Positions 7,672 through 15,633 of a DNA stretch of 24,250 nucleotides are shown one piece after another. Position numbers and translations under genes: made by a program. The DNA comes from UBA4416 sp043718985. Lineage in GTDB: Bacteria; Bacteroidota; Bacteroidia; B-17B0; Aurantibacillaceae. The notes below the pieces were generated by a model. It was not told the origin of the DNA, did not search any database, and saw only the letters and a program-made list of their open reading frames with translations. Position 1 is the stretch's first letter; the number at the start of each line of letters is the position of its first letter. Where the stretch lies: the NCBI GenBank assembly GCA_043718985.1, contig JAYSUQ010000289.1:1-24250 (forward strand), written 5' to 3'.

Positions 7672-8106
7672 TTATTTTTTTAAACCGTCTCTAATTTCTG
7701 CTAATAATTTTTCAGTAGCAGTAGGCTCTGGCGCTGCAACTGGTGCGGCAACCTCAGCTTTTTTAAGGTTATTCATTGCTTTTATAATTAAAAACATTAC
7801 AAATGCTACTAAAATAAAATCGATACAAGCTGTTGCAAAAGCACCCCATTGTATTGCAACCTCATTAACTGCAGGAGTAACTACGGCGCCAGCAGCATCT
7901 TTAATTTCTGCAATACCATCTTTTAACACAATTTTCTTTTTACTTAAATCAATGCCACCCATTAATAAACCAACTATTGGTGCAAACATTTTTTCAACAA
8001 ATGCAGTTGTAACTTTACCAAAAGCACCACCCATTACAAAAGCAATAGCCATATCAACTAAATTACCTTTTAATGCAAACTCTTTAAACTCTTTAACGAA
8101 ACTCAT
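7672..8106 (-). CDS. mscL: Large-conductance mechanosensitive channel
   Basis: A homopentameric inner-membrane channel that opens under high membrane tension and releases solutes during osmotic downshock. The N-terminal amphipathic helix (MSFVKEFKEFALKGN) leads into the first membrane helix NLVDMAIAFVMGGAFGKV (about 15-45). A periplasmic loop with IDLSKKKIVL follows, then the second helix at about 85-110 (QWGAFATACIDFILVAFVMF). The C-terminal cytoplasmic helix carries an Ala/Pro-rich linker and ends in ATEKLLAEIRDGLKK. The 144-residue length is typical. It stands alone on the minus strand, downstream of the OmpA-like gene and 70 nt from it. Confidence 0.97.
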   Translation of the reverse strand: MSFVKEFKEFALKGNLVDMAIAFVMGGAFGKVTTAFVEKMFAPIVGLLMGGIDLSKKKIVLKDGIAEIKDAAGAVVTPAVNEVAIQWGAFATACIDFILVAFVMFLIIKAMNNLKKAEVAAPVAAPEPTATEKLLAEIRDGLKK

Positions 8107-8176
8107 AATTTTTGTTTTTTTTAATGATTAATATTCTTTTTTATATAAGTCGCAAATTAATATTTTTTACAATACG

Positions 8177-9178
8177 TTAGTTACTTTCTAAAACTTTTAA
8201 CAATTCATCTAACTTAGGTGTTAAAATAATTTCGGTTCTGCGATTTTTCTTTCTTGCCTCTGCTGTTTTTGCTGCATCTATAGGAAAAAACTCGCCTCTA
8301 CCAGCCGATGTTAAACGTTGAGGGTTGATGCCAGAACCTTGTAACATTATTTTTGTAACTGATGTTGCACGTATTACGCTCAAATCCCAATTATCTTTAA
8401 TATCTCCTGTACCTTTCATTGGCACATCATCTGTATGACCTTCAACTAAAACATTAATATCAGCATTTTGATCTAATACTTTTGCAACATTTTTTAATGC
8501 TTCAACCCCTTTTGGTTGCACTGCAGCTTTTCCACTTTCAAACAATAACGATTCATCTAAACTTACATAAACCTTACCGTTTTTTTGAGTAATTGTTAAA
8601 CCCTTGTTTTCAAAGTTATACAATGCATCTTGTAATTTCTTTTTTAAATCGGCAGTTGCTTGGTCTTTCTTTTTTAAAATCGATTCTAATTCGTTAACAC
8701 GAGCCTCACGCGTTTTTAATGCTACCGATAAGGCATCTAAATCTTGTTGTTGTTTGTTTAACTTTGCCTCTAAGGCTTTTAACTCATCTTCTTTTTTTAA
8801 TAGTTGTTCTTGTGTTAATTGTAATTGCCCACTTAATTTGGCGTTATCTTTTTCGGAGCCTAACAACATACGGTTGTATTTATCAAGTAACTGGTCGTTT
8901 ACCGAATTTAATTTATCGTATTTGTTTTGCAATAAATGTAAGTTCGATCCTATAATTGCGGTATCCCGTTGCAAGCCTGCTAATTCTTTTTGTTCTTTAG
9001 TAATGGTTTCTTTCATTTCTAAATTTTTAGCATCGCACTCGGCCGAAAGTTTTTTTGCACTACTTGCATCTGTTTCCGAAGAGGCTAATTTTGCTTTAGT
9101 TTCATCTAACAATCTTGCTGGTACGCAAGCTGTTAAAGTAAAAAAAAGGGTAATAACTGATAAATAAACTATTTTCAT
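8177..9178 (-). CDS. OmpA-domain outer-membrane lipoprotein with long coiled coil
   Basis: A 333-residue envelope protein that probably ties the outer membrane to peptidoglycan. The lipoprotein signal ends TLTA-Cys18. Residues about 25-190 form a long heptad-rich coiled coil (Lys/Glu/Gln/Leu). The C-terminal OmpA-like peptidoglycan-binding domain spans about 203-320, with VEGHTDDVPM (245-254), NWDLSVIRA (263-271) and KKNRRTEI (310-317). The architecture resembles Pal/YiaD-type proteins with an added coiled-coil spacer. A -7 element lies just upstream, giving a short leader. The neighbouring mscL is on the same strand, but linked transcription is not shown. Confidence 0.93.
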   Translation of the reverse strand: MKIVYLSVITLFFTLTACVPARLLDETKAKLASSETDASSAKKLSAECDAKNLEMKETITKEQKELAGLQRDTAIIGSNLHLLQNKYDKLNSVNDQLLDKYNRMLLGSEKDNAKLSGQLQLTQEQLLKKEDELKALEAKLNKQQQDLDALSVALKTREARVNELESILKKKDQATADLKKKLQDALYNFENKGLTITQKNGKVYVSLDESLLFESGKAAVQPKGVEALKNVAKVLDQNADINVLVEGHTDDVPMKGTGDIKDNWDLSVIRATSVTKIMLQGSGINPQRLTSAGRGEFFPIDAAKTAEARKKNRRTEIILTPKLDELLKVLESN

Positions 9179-9195
9179 TTTGTTAAATTTTAAAA

Positions 9196-9203
9196 CAAAA
9201 ATA
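9196..9203 (-). promoter_or_regulatory. Candidate -7 element for the OmpA-like lipoprotein gene
   Basis: On the minus strand this reads TATTTTTG, a perfect TAnnTTTG, with the predicted start about 12 nt before the ATG at 9178. No -33 match is seen at the expected distance. Confidence 0.35.
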
Positions 9204-9303
9204 GCTGTATTTATAGTTAAAAAAATTAGTGATAAGTTGTATTTATTAACAAAGCTATTTTGTTAACGAACCAAATAATATTATAAACCCTTATCACTTA
9301 AAA

Positions 9304-9564
9304 CTACTTAAAAACACTAATGTACCCATCACAACTAAAACAAACGTTGGTCTGCACGCAGTTTTTTATGCGGTTAAGCCAATACGTTTTGTGTGGTCTG
9401 CGGTTGGGGTCAAACAAGTTTAGTGAGTTCAATACGATGCAAAAATAATTTGATTGTGTGTTTGTGGCTACGAAAAGCCAAATAGAAATTATTGTCAAAG
9501 CAATAACTATAACAGAAATTGAAAATACAGAGTTTGTCGTAACGAGACGACCTTTAACGTTCAT
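9304..9564 (-). CDS. Doubtful small membrane protein, 86 residues
   Basis: I do not recognise this frame, and it may not be a gene. It opens with MNVKGRL and has one strong hydrophobic segment at about residues 13-33 (VFSISVIVIALTIISIWLFVA), then a polar tail with scattered Cys residues. In favour of coding: it has an ATG, a plausible membrane helix, and the same orientation as the serine-hydrolase gene, as successive cassette genes usually have. Against it: no recognisable promoter, short length, and location in repeat-rich DNA. Confidence 0.3.
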   Translation of the reverse strand: MNVKGRLVTTNSVFSISVIVIALTIISIWLFVATNTQSNYFCIVLNSLNLFDPNRRPHKTYWLNRIKNCVQTNVCFSCDGYISVFK

Positions 9565-9685
9565 TTTTTATGTGGGATGTTCTTTAAGCTTACTGGTAAA
9601 GTTTTGGAGTTAAAAGAAGTGCGGTATTGAAACCGAAATGTTTTGTACCGACACAATATTAATTAGTTGCCGAAATACTGTACTC

Positions 9686-9743
9686 TTTTTTGCCTACATA
9701 AAAACAAGAAACTTTCGCAAAGCGGCAACTTGTAGGCAAAAAA
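9686..9743. repeat. Perfect 13-bp inverted repeat
   Basis: TTTTTTGCCTACA (9686-9698) and TGTAGGCAAAAAA (9731-9743) are exact reverse complements around a 32-nt spacer. The spacer contains a smaller CTTT-CGC-AAAG hairpin. AGTTGCCG at 9665-9672 can also pair with CGGCAACT at 9723-9730, which would compete or form a pseudoknot. It could act as a folded recombination site, a terminator-like structure for the minus-strand hydrolase gene, or the remnant of a small mobile element. Confidence 0.75.
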
Positions 9744-9790
9744 CTTATACTTCTGCCCGCATTTTTTTTGGGTGCTGTTATGCGACCGTG

Positions 9791-11260
9791 CTATTTTTTC
9801 ACAAATGTTTCTACAACACCTTCAAACTCTAACGTCAAGTTGTCAATAATACTTTTAGTATTTGTATTAAATGTAACTGTATAACTGCCTAATTGGTCAT
9901 TAAAAGATGTTTCAAATTTGTCAAAACTAATTTGTGTTATTGGCTCATTAAATATTTTATAAGAAAAATTCAACTTTTTGTCTATTAGTTTTATTTCAAT
10001 TATACCATATGATGGATGTTCATACGAACCAATATAATTAATTAATTTTTTTGATAGTTTAATGTTTTCTTTTTTTGGATTATTTGAATTTAATGCAATT
10101 TGATTTTCAAATTGTTTTTTTGTTCTTTCAAAAACACGTTCATGCCATTGAGTTTTATTTAGTCCTAAAAACACATCTGCAATTTCAAGTTGCAAATAGC
10201 TTGCTATTTTGTGGACGTCTGAATTTGTAAGAATAATAATACCTAAACTGTCGTCTGGAAATAAAGTTATTTGAGACCTGAATCCATTTATTGCTCCACC
10301 GTGTTCGGTCATAAAATGACTTTTGTAGGTAGTCATGGTTCTTCCCATTCCATATAAAACATACGAAAGTTCTTTGTCTTTGATTGAATTCGAACTGATA
10401 TTTAGAGGCTTTAACGTCTCTTGAATTACAGTCGAAGCTATTACACTTTCTTTATTATATATGCCTTTCGATAATTGACAAATAACCCAATGTGATAAAT
10501 CAATTATATTAGAATTGATACCGTTTGCTGGGCATGAAGCTTTAGTTTGTCTATAAAAGTCAATTGGCTTTCGTGTCTTTTTTATGAAGTCAGTTTTATA
10601 TGGTTTAGCAAAATCAGTTTTTTTTTCAATTGCTTCAACTGAAAAAAATGTATTAGTCATTGTAAGTGGTTTGAATATATTGTCGGTTAAATATTCTTCC
10701 CAAGTCTTTCCAGTTTTTATTTTTATTATTTCTCCTATAGCAATATACATGGTATTGGAGTAATTAAAATTTTCTCTTAATCCAGTTACTGGTTCTAAGT
10801 ATTTAATACGAGCGAATACATCAGATCTTGAAAAATTTGAACCATACCATATTGCGTCGTTTCCAGAAAGTCCTGTTCTATGAGATAACATGTCTCGCAA
10901 CGTTACCTGTTTATTTAAAGATTCATTATTAAATTCTATTTCTGGAATAATGGATTTAATTGGCTTGTCATACTCTAGTTTATGTTCGTTAACAACCATG
11001 CCACATGCAATGGCTGTAAATAACTTTGAATTTGATGCAATTGGAAATAATGTATTTGGTGTTACTGAAAGTTTGTTTTCAAGGTCTCGATAGCCAAATC
11101 CTTTAGCATAAATTAGCTTTCCGTTTTTAATTACACCAATTGCACAGCCTGGTACTTGCCAATCAGAAATTATTTTTTCTACTCGTTTATCTAACACGTT
11201 AGTGTCTATTTGTCCGAAAATAAAAGTTGGTAATAAAAACAATATCAATAGTCTAATCAT
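9791..11260 (-). CDS. Exported serine hydrolase of the class C beta-lactamase/CubicO fold
   Basis: A penicillin-binding-protein-like serine hydrolase. The frame extends to an ATG at 11284, but the Met at 11260 is preferred because it directly starts a signal peptide (MIRLLILFLLPTFIFGQ). In the numbering from 11284, the nucleophile motif is S84-N-S-K87, the second motif is Y175-S-N177, and the third is H328-G-G330, all correctly spaced for the family. The C-terminal 100 residues (GSYEHPSYGIIEIKL onward) form a separate beta-rich DUF3471-like domain. Members include esterases, D-amino-acid peptidases and beta-lactamase relatives; the substrate cannot be told from sequence, and resistance should not be assumed. 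The gene stands alone in DNA that looks like an accessory cassette, with CGTTATG before it and CGCATAAC after it on its own strand. Confidence 0.9.
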   Translation of the reverse strand: MIRLLILFLLPTFIFGQIDTNVLDKRVEKIISDWQVPGCAIGVIKNGKLIYAKGFGYRDLENKLSVTPNTLFPIASNSKLFTAIACGMVVNEHKLEYDKPIKSIIPEIEFNNESLNKQVTLRDMLSHRTGLSGNDAIWYGSNFSRSDVFARIKYLEPVTGLRENFNYSNTMYIAIGEIIKIKTGKTWEEYLTDNIFKPLTMTNTFFSVEAIEKKTDFAKPYKTDFIKKTRKPIDFYRQTKASCPANGINSNIIDLSHWVICQLSKGIYNKESVIASTVIQETLKPLNISSNSIKDKELSYVLYGMGRTMTTYKSHFMTEHGGAINGFRSQITLFPDDSLGIIILTNSDVHKIASYLQLEIADVFLGLNKTQWHERVFERTKKQFENQIALNSNNPKKENIKLSKKLINYIGSYEHPSYGIIEIKLIDKKLNFSYKIFNEPITQISFDKFETSFNDQLGSYTVTFNTNTKSIIDNLTLEFEGVVETFVKK

Positions 11261-11722
11261 AGTTTTTGTTTGTAGTCCTAGCATGCCACATAACGTTTTC
11301 GCGCTTTATTTAATTTTTAGATATGAAACATTGCCTGCCAAGATGCTACTAACAATGATACAATATTTGATAGACATTTGCAAAGCATAAATAATTTTCT
11401 TTCCCGAAGGGACAACTTTTGCAAATGCCTTATAATTTCGGCCAAATTGAATAAAGCTTGTGTATAAGATGTTTTCATAATAATGAATATTTATTGCATT
11501 AAATTTAGCTTTTAATAAATAATAAAATATTGCCACTTTGTATCTGGTTATTTTCAATTTATAAATGGTCGATTTTTAATTATAACTGGTGCTTGTTTTT
11601 GATAGCAATCAAATGGGTTCATTCAAAAACATTCTCAAACAATACTATTAACAATTACATCTATTACTGTTAAAAATTAAATACGTATAAACCTTATCAA
11701 TAATGTATCTTAGGCAACTATT
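11261..11722. other. Gene-poor stretch upstream of mutS
   Basis: No gene is supported. An open frame at 11306-11557 (minus) has unconvincing composition and runs across a hairpin region. The stretch holds CATAACG at 11289-11295 (CGTTATG on the hydrolase strand), an inverted repeat at 11375-11427, and AT-rich DNA leading to mutS. The TATCTTAG near 11706 is one mismatch from a -7 element. Confidence 0.5.
11375..11427. repeat. 10-bp inverted repeat with inner hairpin
   Basis: CATTTGCAAA (11375-11384) and TTTGCAAATG (11418-11427) are exact reverse complements. Between them sits CCCGAAGGG (11403-11411), itself a 3-bp GC stem with a GAA loop. The nested arrangement resembles a foldable single-stranded site at the upstream edge of the hydrolase cassette. 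Confidence 0.65.
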
Positions 11723-14374
11723 ATGGCAAAAACTACCGAGGTTAAAGAAACCCCTTTAATGAAACAACACAACGAAATTAAGGCGAAATACCCTGATGCG
11801 ATTTTGTTATTTAGAGTGGGCGATTTTTATGAAACCTTTGGTGAAGATGCAATTCGTGCCAGTAAAATTTTAGGTATTACGTTAACTAAACGGGCCAATG
11901 GGCAAGCATCGCACATTGAGTTGGCAGGCTTTCCGCACCATAGTGTTGATACTTACTTACCAAAATTAGTACGCGCAGGCTTTAGAGTTGCCATTTGCGA
12001 TCAGTTAGAAGATCCTAAGCTAACTAAAACTATTGTTAAACGTGGCGTTACCGAGTTAGTTACACCAGGCGTTACGTTTAATGATAAAGTGTTAGAGCAT
12101 AAAAGCAATAATTTTTTAGCGAGTATTTATTTAGAAAAAGATAAAGCAGGGGCTTCTTTTTTAGATGTATCTACAGGCGAATTTTTGGTTGCAGAAGGTT
12201 CGCTTACTTATATAGAAAAACTTGTGCAGAGTTTTAAACCTAACGAAATTTTATTCGAAAAAAATAAACGCACACAATTACAACAATTAATTGGCGAACG
12301 TTTTTATATTTTTGCATTAGACGATTGGGCGTTTAAACCCGATTTTGGTTACGAAATGCTTACCAAACAATTTGGCACAAACTCCCTTAAAGGTTTTGGT
12401 GTAGAGCATTTGCAACTGGCCATTGCAAGTTGTGGCGCCATATTGCATTACTTAGGCGAAACTAAACACGATAAATTACAACACATAACAACAGTAGCAC
12501 GTGTTGAGGAAGATAACTTTGTGTGGCTAGATAGGTTTACGGTGCGTAACTTAGAATTGTTTGGAACCACTCACGAAAACGGAAAATGCTTAATAGATAT
12601 AATTGATGCCACGGTAACCCCAATGGGCTCGCGCTTACTAAAACGTTGGTTAGCATTACCCTTAAAAGATTTAAACTTAATTAACGAGCGCTTAGAGGTT
12701 GTTAATTATTTTCACAACAATCAATCACTTAGCGCCGAAGTAACTGTTTTGTTAAATGAAATTGGCGATTTAGAACGTTTAATATCAAAGGTTGCAGCTG
12801 GCAAAATAAATCCACGAGAGTTAGTGCAACTAAAACGTTCGCTTACATTAATAGATACAATTAAACAAATTACAGCTACGTGCAATAACGCATCACTTAA
12901 AAAAATAAGCGAACAACTAAATGCTTGTTTATTAATGCGCGATAGGTTGCAAAACGAAATTAATGAAGAGGCTCCCGTATTATTACACAAAGGCAATGTA
13001 ATTTGCAAAGGCATTAATGCCGAGTTAGATGAACTGCGAGCCATTGCATTTAGTGGCAAAGATTATTTATTACAAATACAGCAACGTGAGGTAGAGCGCA
13101 CTGGAATTTCGTCATTAAAAGTATCGTACAATAATGTTTTTGGCTATTATTTAGAAGTAACCAATGTGCATAAAGATAAGGTGCCGCAAGATTGGATTCG
13201 TAAACAAACCTTAACCACGGCCGAAAGGTACATTACACCTGAACTTAAAATTTACGAAGAAAAAATTTTAGGTGCCGAAGATAAAATTGCAGTTTTAGAA
13301 CAAACTATTTACGAAAACTTAGTACGCGATTTAATTGATTATATTATTCCTGTTCAATTAAATGCATCTCTTATGGCTCGGTTAGATTGCCTAGCATCGT
13401 TTAGTAAATTAGCTAAAGATAATAACTATGTGCGCCCAATATTAACCAATGAGTTTAGTATAAATATTGTAGATGGTCGACATCCAGTAATAGAAAAACA
13501 ATTGCCTTTGGGTACCGATTATGTGAGTAACACCGTTTATTTAGATAACGAAACGCAACAAGTAATGATGATTACAGGGCCAAATATGAGTGGTAAATCG
13601 GCCTTATTACGCCAAGTTGCACTCATTACTTTAATGGCTCAAATTGGTTGTTACGTGCCCGCAAAAAGTGCCGAAATAGGACTAGTTGATAAAATATTTA
13701 CACGAGTTGGTGCCAGCGATAACATATCGAGTGGCGAAAGTACCTTTATGGTAGAGATGAACGAAACTGCCAGTATTTTAAATAACCTAAGTAACCGTAG
13801 TTTAATTTTATTAGATGAAATTGGAAGGGGCACATCTACCTACGATGGTATTTCAATAGCGTGGGCTATTGCAGAGTTTTTGCATTCGCAACCAACTAAC
13901 CGAGCTAAAACTTTATTTGCAACCCATTACCACGAGTTAAACGAAATGACTACTTATTTTCCTCGCATTAAAAATTACAATGTATCGGTTAAAGAGTTAA
14001 ATAATAAAATTATTTTTTTACGCAAATTGCAACAAGGTGGTAGCGAACATAGCTTTGGAATACACGTGGCACGCATGGCAGGTATGCCCAAGCAAGTTGT
14101 TGATAGAGCCAATGATATTTTAAAAAAACTAGAAAAAGAACACGACATCGAGTTATCTGAGTTAGAGCTAACCGAAACAACTGCAATTAGTAGCATTGAT
14201 AATTTAACAATTAAAACAAAAAGTAAAAACGATTATCAATTAAGTTTTTTTCAGTTAAACGACCCCGTTTTAGAAACCGTAAAAGATGAACTCCTAAAAG
14301 TTGATATTAACACCTTAACACCAGTTGAAGCTTTGATGAAACTAAATGACATAAAACGTATGCTAGGGGCGTAA
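11723..14374 (+). CDS. mutS: DNA mismatch repair ATPase MutS
   Basis: Recognises mismatches and small loops in new DNA and starts methyl-independent repair with MutL. The mismatch-contacting Phe-x-Glu is F35-Y-E37 in VGDFYETF. The connector, lever and clamp domains occupy roughly residues 120-560. The ATPase has Walker A GPNMSGKS (619-626), the signature region ASDNISSGESTFMVEM, Walker B LILLDEIGRG with Asp698 and Glu699, and the ATHYHEL switch. The C-terminal segment LNDPVLETVKDELLKV and the final TPVEALMKLNDIKRML are typical. At 883 residues it is complete and of MutS1 type. No mutL is nearby. It converges on the FtsB/DivIC-like gene. Confidence 0.98.
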   Translation: MAKTTEVKETPLMKQHNEIKAKYPDAILLFRVGDFYETFGEDAIRASKILGITLTKRANGQASHIELAGFPHHSVDTYLPKLVRAGFRVAICDQLEDPKLTKTIVKRGVTELVTPGVTFNDKVLEHKSNNFLASIYLEKDKAGASFLDVSTGEFLVAEGSLTYIEKLVQSFKPNEILFEKNKRTQLQQLIGERFYIFALDDWAFKPDFGYEMLTKQFGTNSLKGFGVEHLQLAIASCGAILHYLGETKHDKLQHITTVARVEEDNFVWLDRFTVRNLELFGTTHENGKCLIDIIDATVTPMGSRLLKRWLALPLKDLNLINERLEVVNYFHNNQSLSAEVTVLLNEIGDLERLISKVAAGKINPRELVQLKRSLTLIDTIKQITATCNNASLKKISEQLNACLLMRDRLQNEINEEAPVLLHKGNVICKGINAELDELRAIAFSGKDYLLQIQQREVERTGISSLKVSYNNVFGYYLEVTNVHKDKVPQDWIRKQTLTTAERYITPELKIYEEKILGAEDKIAVLEQTIYENLVRDLIDYIIPVQLNASLMARLDCLASFSKLAKDNNYVRPILTNEFSINIVDGRHPVIEKQLPLGTDYVSNTVYLDNETQQVMMITGPNMSGKSALLRQVALITLMAQIGCYVPAKSAEIGLVDKIFTRVGASDNISSGESTFMVEMNETASILNNLSNRSLILLDEIGRGTSTYDGISIAWAIAEFLHSQPTNRAKTLFATHYHELNEMTTYFPRIKNYNVSVKELNNKIIFLRKLQQGGSEHSFGIHVARMAGMPKQVVDRANDILKKLEKEHDIELSELELTETTAISSIDNLTIKTKSKNDYQLSFFQLNDPVLETVKDELLKVDINTLTPVEALMKLNDIKRMLGA

Positions 14375-14473
14375 TTACCAAAAACAAAAGATTAAAAACG
14401 GTAAAGTACTGCGCAAACCAAACAATAGTATTTTAGGTAATGCTAATGATGCGCCAATTTTATGATACGGTTT

Positions 14474-14761
14474 TTATTTTTTTTCGACAAAAACAAAAAC
14501 ATCTTCATTATCTTTTTTCATTAAATATTTTTCGCGAGCAAAGGTTTCTAAACTTTTTTTATTGGTTTTTAATTCTAAAATTTCGTTGTTATTATTACTA
14601 ATTTCGTTAAGGTAATATTGTTTTTCGGCATTTAGTTTATCGCATTTTTTAACTAATTCGTATTGCGTTACAACATCGTTTTTATCAAAAAATAATAGCC
14701 AAACAACAATGCCAATAATGGCTAGTAAGTATTTGTTTTTTAACAGATTTAATAATTTCAT
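14474..14761 (-). CDS. FtsB/DivIC-family septum formation initiator
   Basis: A small bitopic division protein expected to join FtsL and FtsQ/DivIB at the septum. The 95 residues have a short basic N-terminus, one membrane helix (about 11-25, YLLAIIGIVVWLLFF), a coiled coil (about 32-72) and the conserved C-terminal block FAREKYLMKKDNEDVFVFVE (74-93). That block, with its Arg-Glu-Lys-Tyr then Glu-x-x-x-Phe/Val pattern, is diagnostic of the DivIC/FtsB family. Sequence alone does not tell DivIC from FtsB. It diverges from the L,D-transpeptidase-like gene with a 55-nt gap, so the two may share regulatory DNA. Confidence 0.9.
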   Translation of the reverse strand: MKLLNLLKNKYLLAIIGIVVWLLFFDKNDVVTQYELVKKCDKLNAEKQYYLNEISNNNNEILELKTNKKSLETFAREKYLMKKDNEDVFVFVEKK

Positions 14762-14816
14762 TTGCGTTTATTAATGTAATTTCGTTTTTCAATTTTAAAT
14801 AAAAACAACAACAGTA

Positions 14817-15581
14817 ATGAATTTAACTAAAAATGTTTTAACCATAACGCTGTTTATAGTAGTTGGTTTAAATTTAAGTTTAGCTCAAACAAAAACTTTA
14901 GCATTTAAAGCATTACAATTAAAAAACGCTAAAGTAAAAGATGCCTATGAAATAAAATGGCCAATTTTAAAACACGAATTAAAGGCTTTAAATGTTAACC
15001 CCGAAACATTTGATATTTATTTTAGAGAATTTAAATTAGAGAAACAATTAGAGGTTTGGGTTAAAAACCCTGGCGAACCTAAATATAAATTATTAAAAAC
15101 ATATAACGTTTGCGCAAGTAGTGGTGTTTTAGGTCCTAAACGAAAAGAAGGAGACGGCCAAGTACCCGAAGGATTTTATAAAATTGATTTATTTAACAAT
15201 AAAAGCGACTACTATTTAAGTGTACGCATTAATTACCCTAACAGTAGCGATCTGTTATTAAAAGATGGGTTAAATGCAGGTGGGGCAATTATGATACATG
15301 GTAGTTGTGTTACTATTGGTTGTTTGCCAATGACAGATGAATATATAAAAGAAATTTACGTGTTATGTTTAGAGGCTCGTAATCGAAATAACCCTATTTA
15401 CATAGATTTATTTCCAGCAAAATTTACACCTGAAAATATTAAAATGATGGAAAAAAATTACAGCAAACAATTACTTAGTTTTTGGAAAACATTAGAGCCT
15501 GCATACAGTTATTTTGAAACCTACCATTGGTTACCAAAAGTAAATATTGATAAAAACGGAAAGTATTTTTACGAAGAGTAA
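14817..15581 (+). CDS. YafK/DpaA-like L,D-transpeptidase-fold protein
   Basis: An exported peptidoglycan-acting enzyme of the YkuD fold. Residues 1-23 are a signal peptide ending LSLAQ. The catalytic block is IMIHGSCVTIGCLPMTDEYI (158-177), with His161 and the probable nucleophile Cys169. This GC-x-x-MTD form resembles E. coli YafK (DpaA) rather than the classic HGTxxxxxxGxxxSHGCIR of ErfK/YbiS. The 254-residue length also suits YafK (246). YafK cleaves the bond between meso-diaminopimelate and Braun lipoprotein, but no Braun-type lipoprotein is seen here and the true substrate is unknown. It diverges from the FtsB-like gene. Confidence 0.88.
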   Translation: MNLTKNVLTITLFIVVGLNLSLAQTKTLAFKALQLKNAKVKDAYEIKWPILKHELKALNVNPETFDIYFREFKLEKQLEVWVKNPGEPKYKLLKTYNVCASSGVLGPKRKEGDGQVPEGFYKIDLFNNKSDYYLSVRINYPNSSDLLLKDGLNAGGAIMIHGSCVTIGCLPMTDEYIKEIYVLCLEARNRNNPIYIDLFPAKFTPENIKMMEKNYSKQLLSFWKTLEPAYSYFETYHWLPKVNIDKNGKYFYEE

Positions 15582-15633
15582 CGCTACCTTGTTTTTATAA
15601 GCACTTTTAATTTAAAAAAACAATAGTTTATTA

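Larger units (their letters stand above)
9179..9790. other. Gene-poor accessory-looking stretch rich in inverted repeats
   Basis: This stretch is visibly richer in G and C than the flanking DNA, mainly from about 9320 on. It contains one doubtful small reading frame (9304-9564, minus) and several inverted repeats. These are CGGTA/TACCG (9622-9626 and 9646-9650), AGTTGCCG/CGGCAACT (9665-9672 and 9723-9730) and a perfect 13-bp pair (9686-9698 and 9731-9743). GTTATGCG at 9777-9784 lies just before the serine-hydrolase stop. The pattern recalls an integron-type recombination site, but I cannot assign the boxes fully. Confidence 0.5.

Noticed and set aside
8604..9167. Long open frame opposite the OmpA-like gene
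   Set aside because: It is the antisense of a Lys/Glu-rich coiled coil, which gives Phe/Ser-rich shadow frames; the lipoprotein signal and OmpA motifs on the other strand are decisive.
9638..9832. Open frame of 64 codons on the plus strand
   Set aside because: It overlaps the perfect inverted repeat and the end of the hydrolase gene on the other strand, and has no family features.
11261..11284. ATG at 11284 as the serine-hydrolase start
   Set aside because: It would put eight polar residues before an otherwise typical signal peptide; the Met at 11260 begins that peptide directly. It is not excluded.
11306..11557. Open frame of 83 codons on the minus strand between mutS and the hydrolase gene
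   Set aside because: It runs across an inverted repeat with a hairpin, has no promoter match, and its composition looks like translated non-coding AT-rich DNA.
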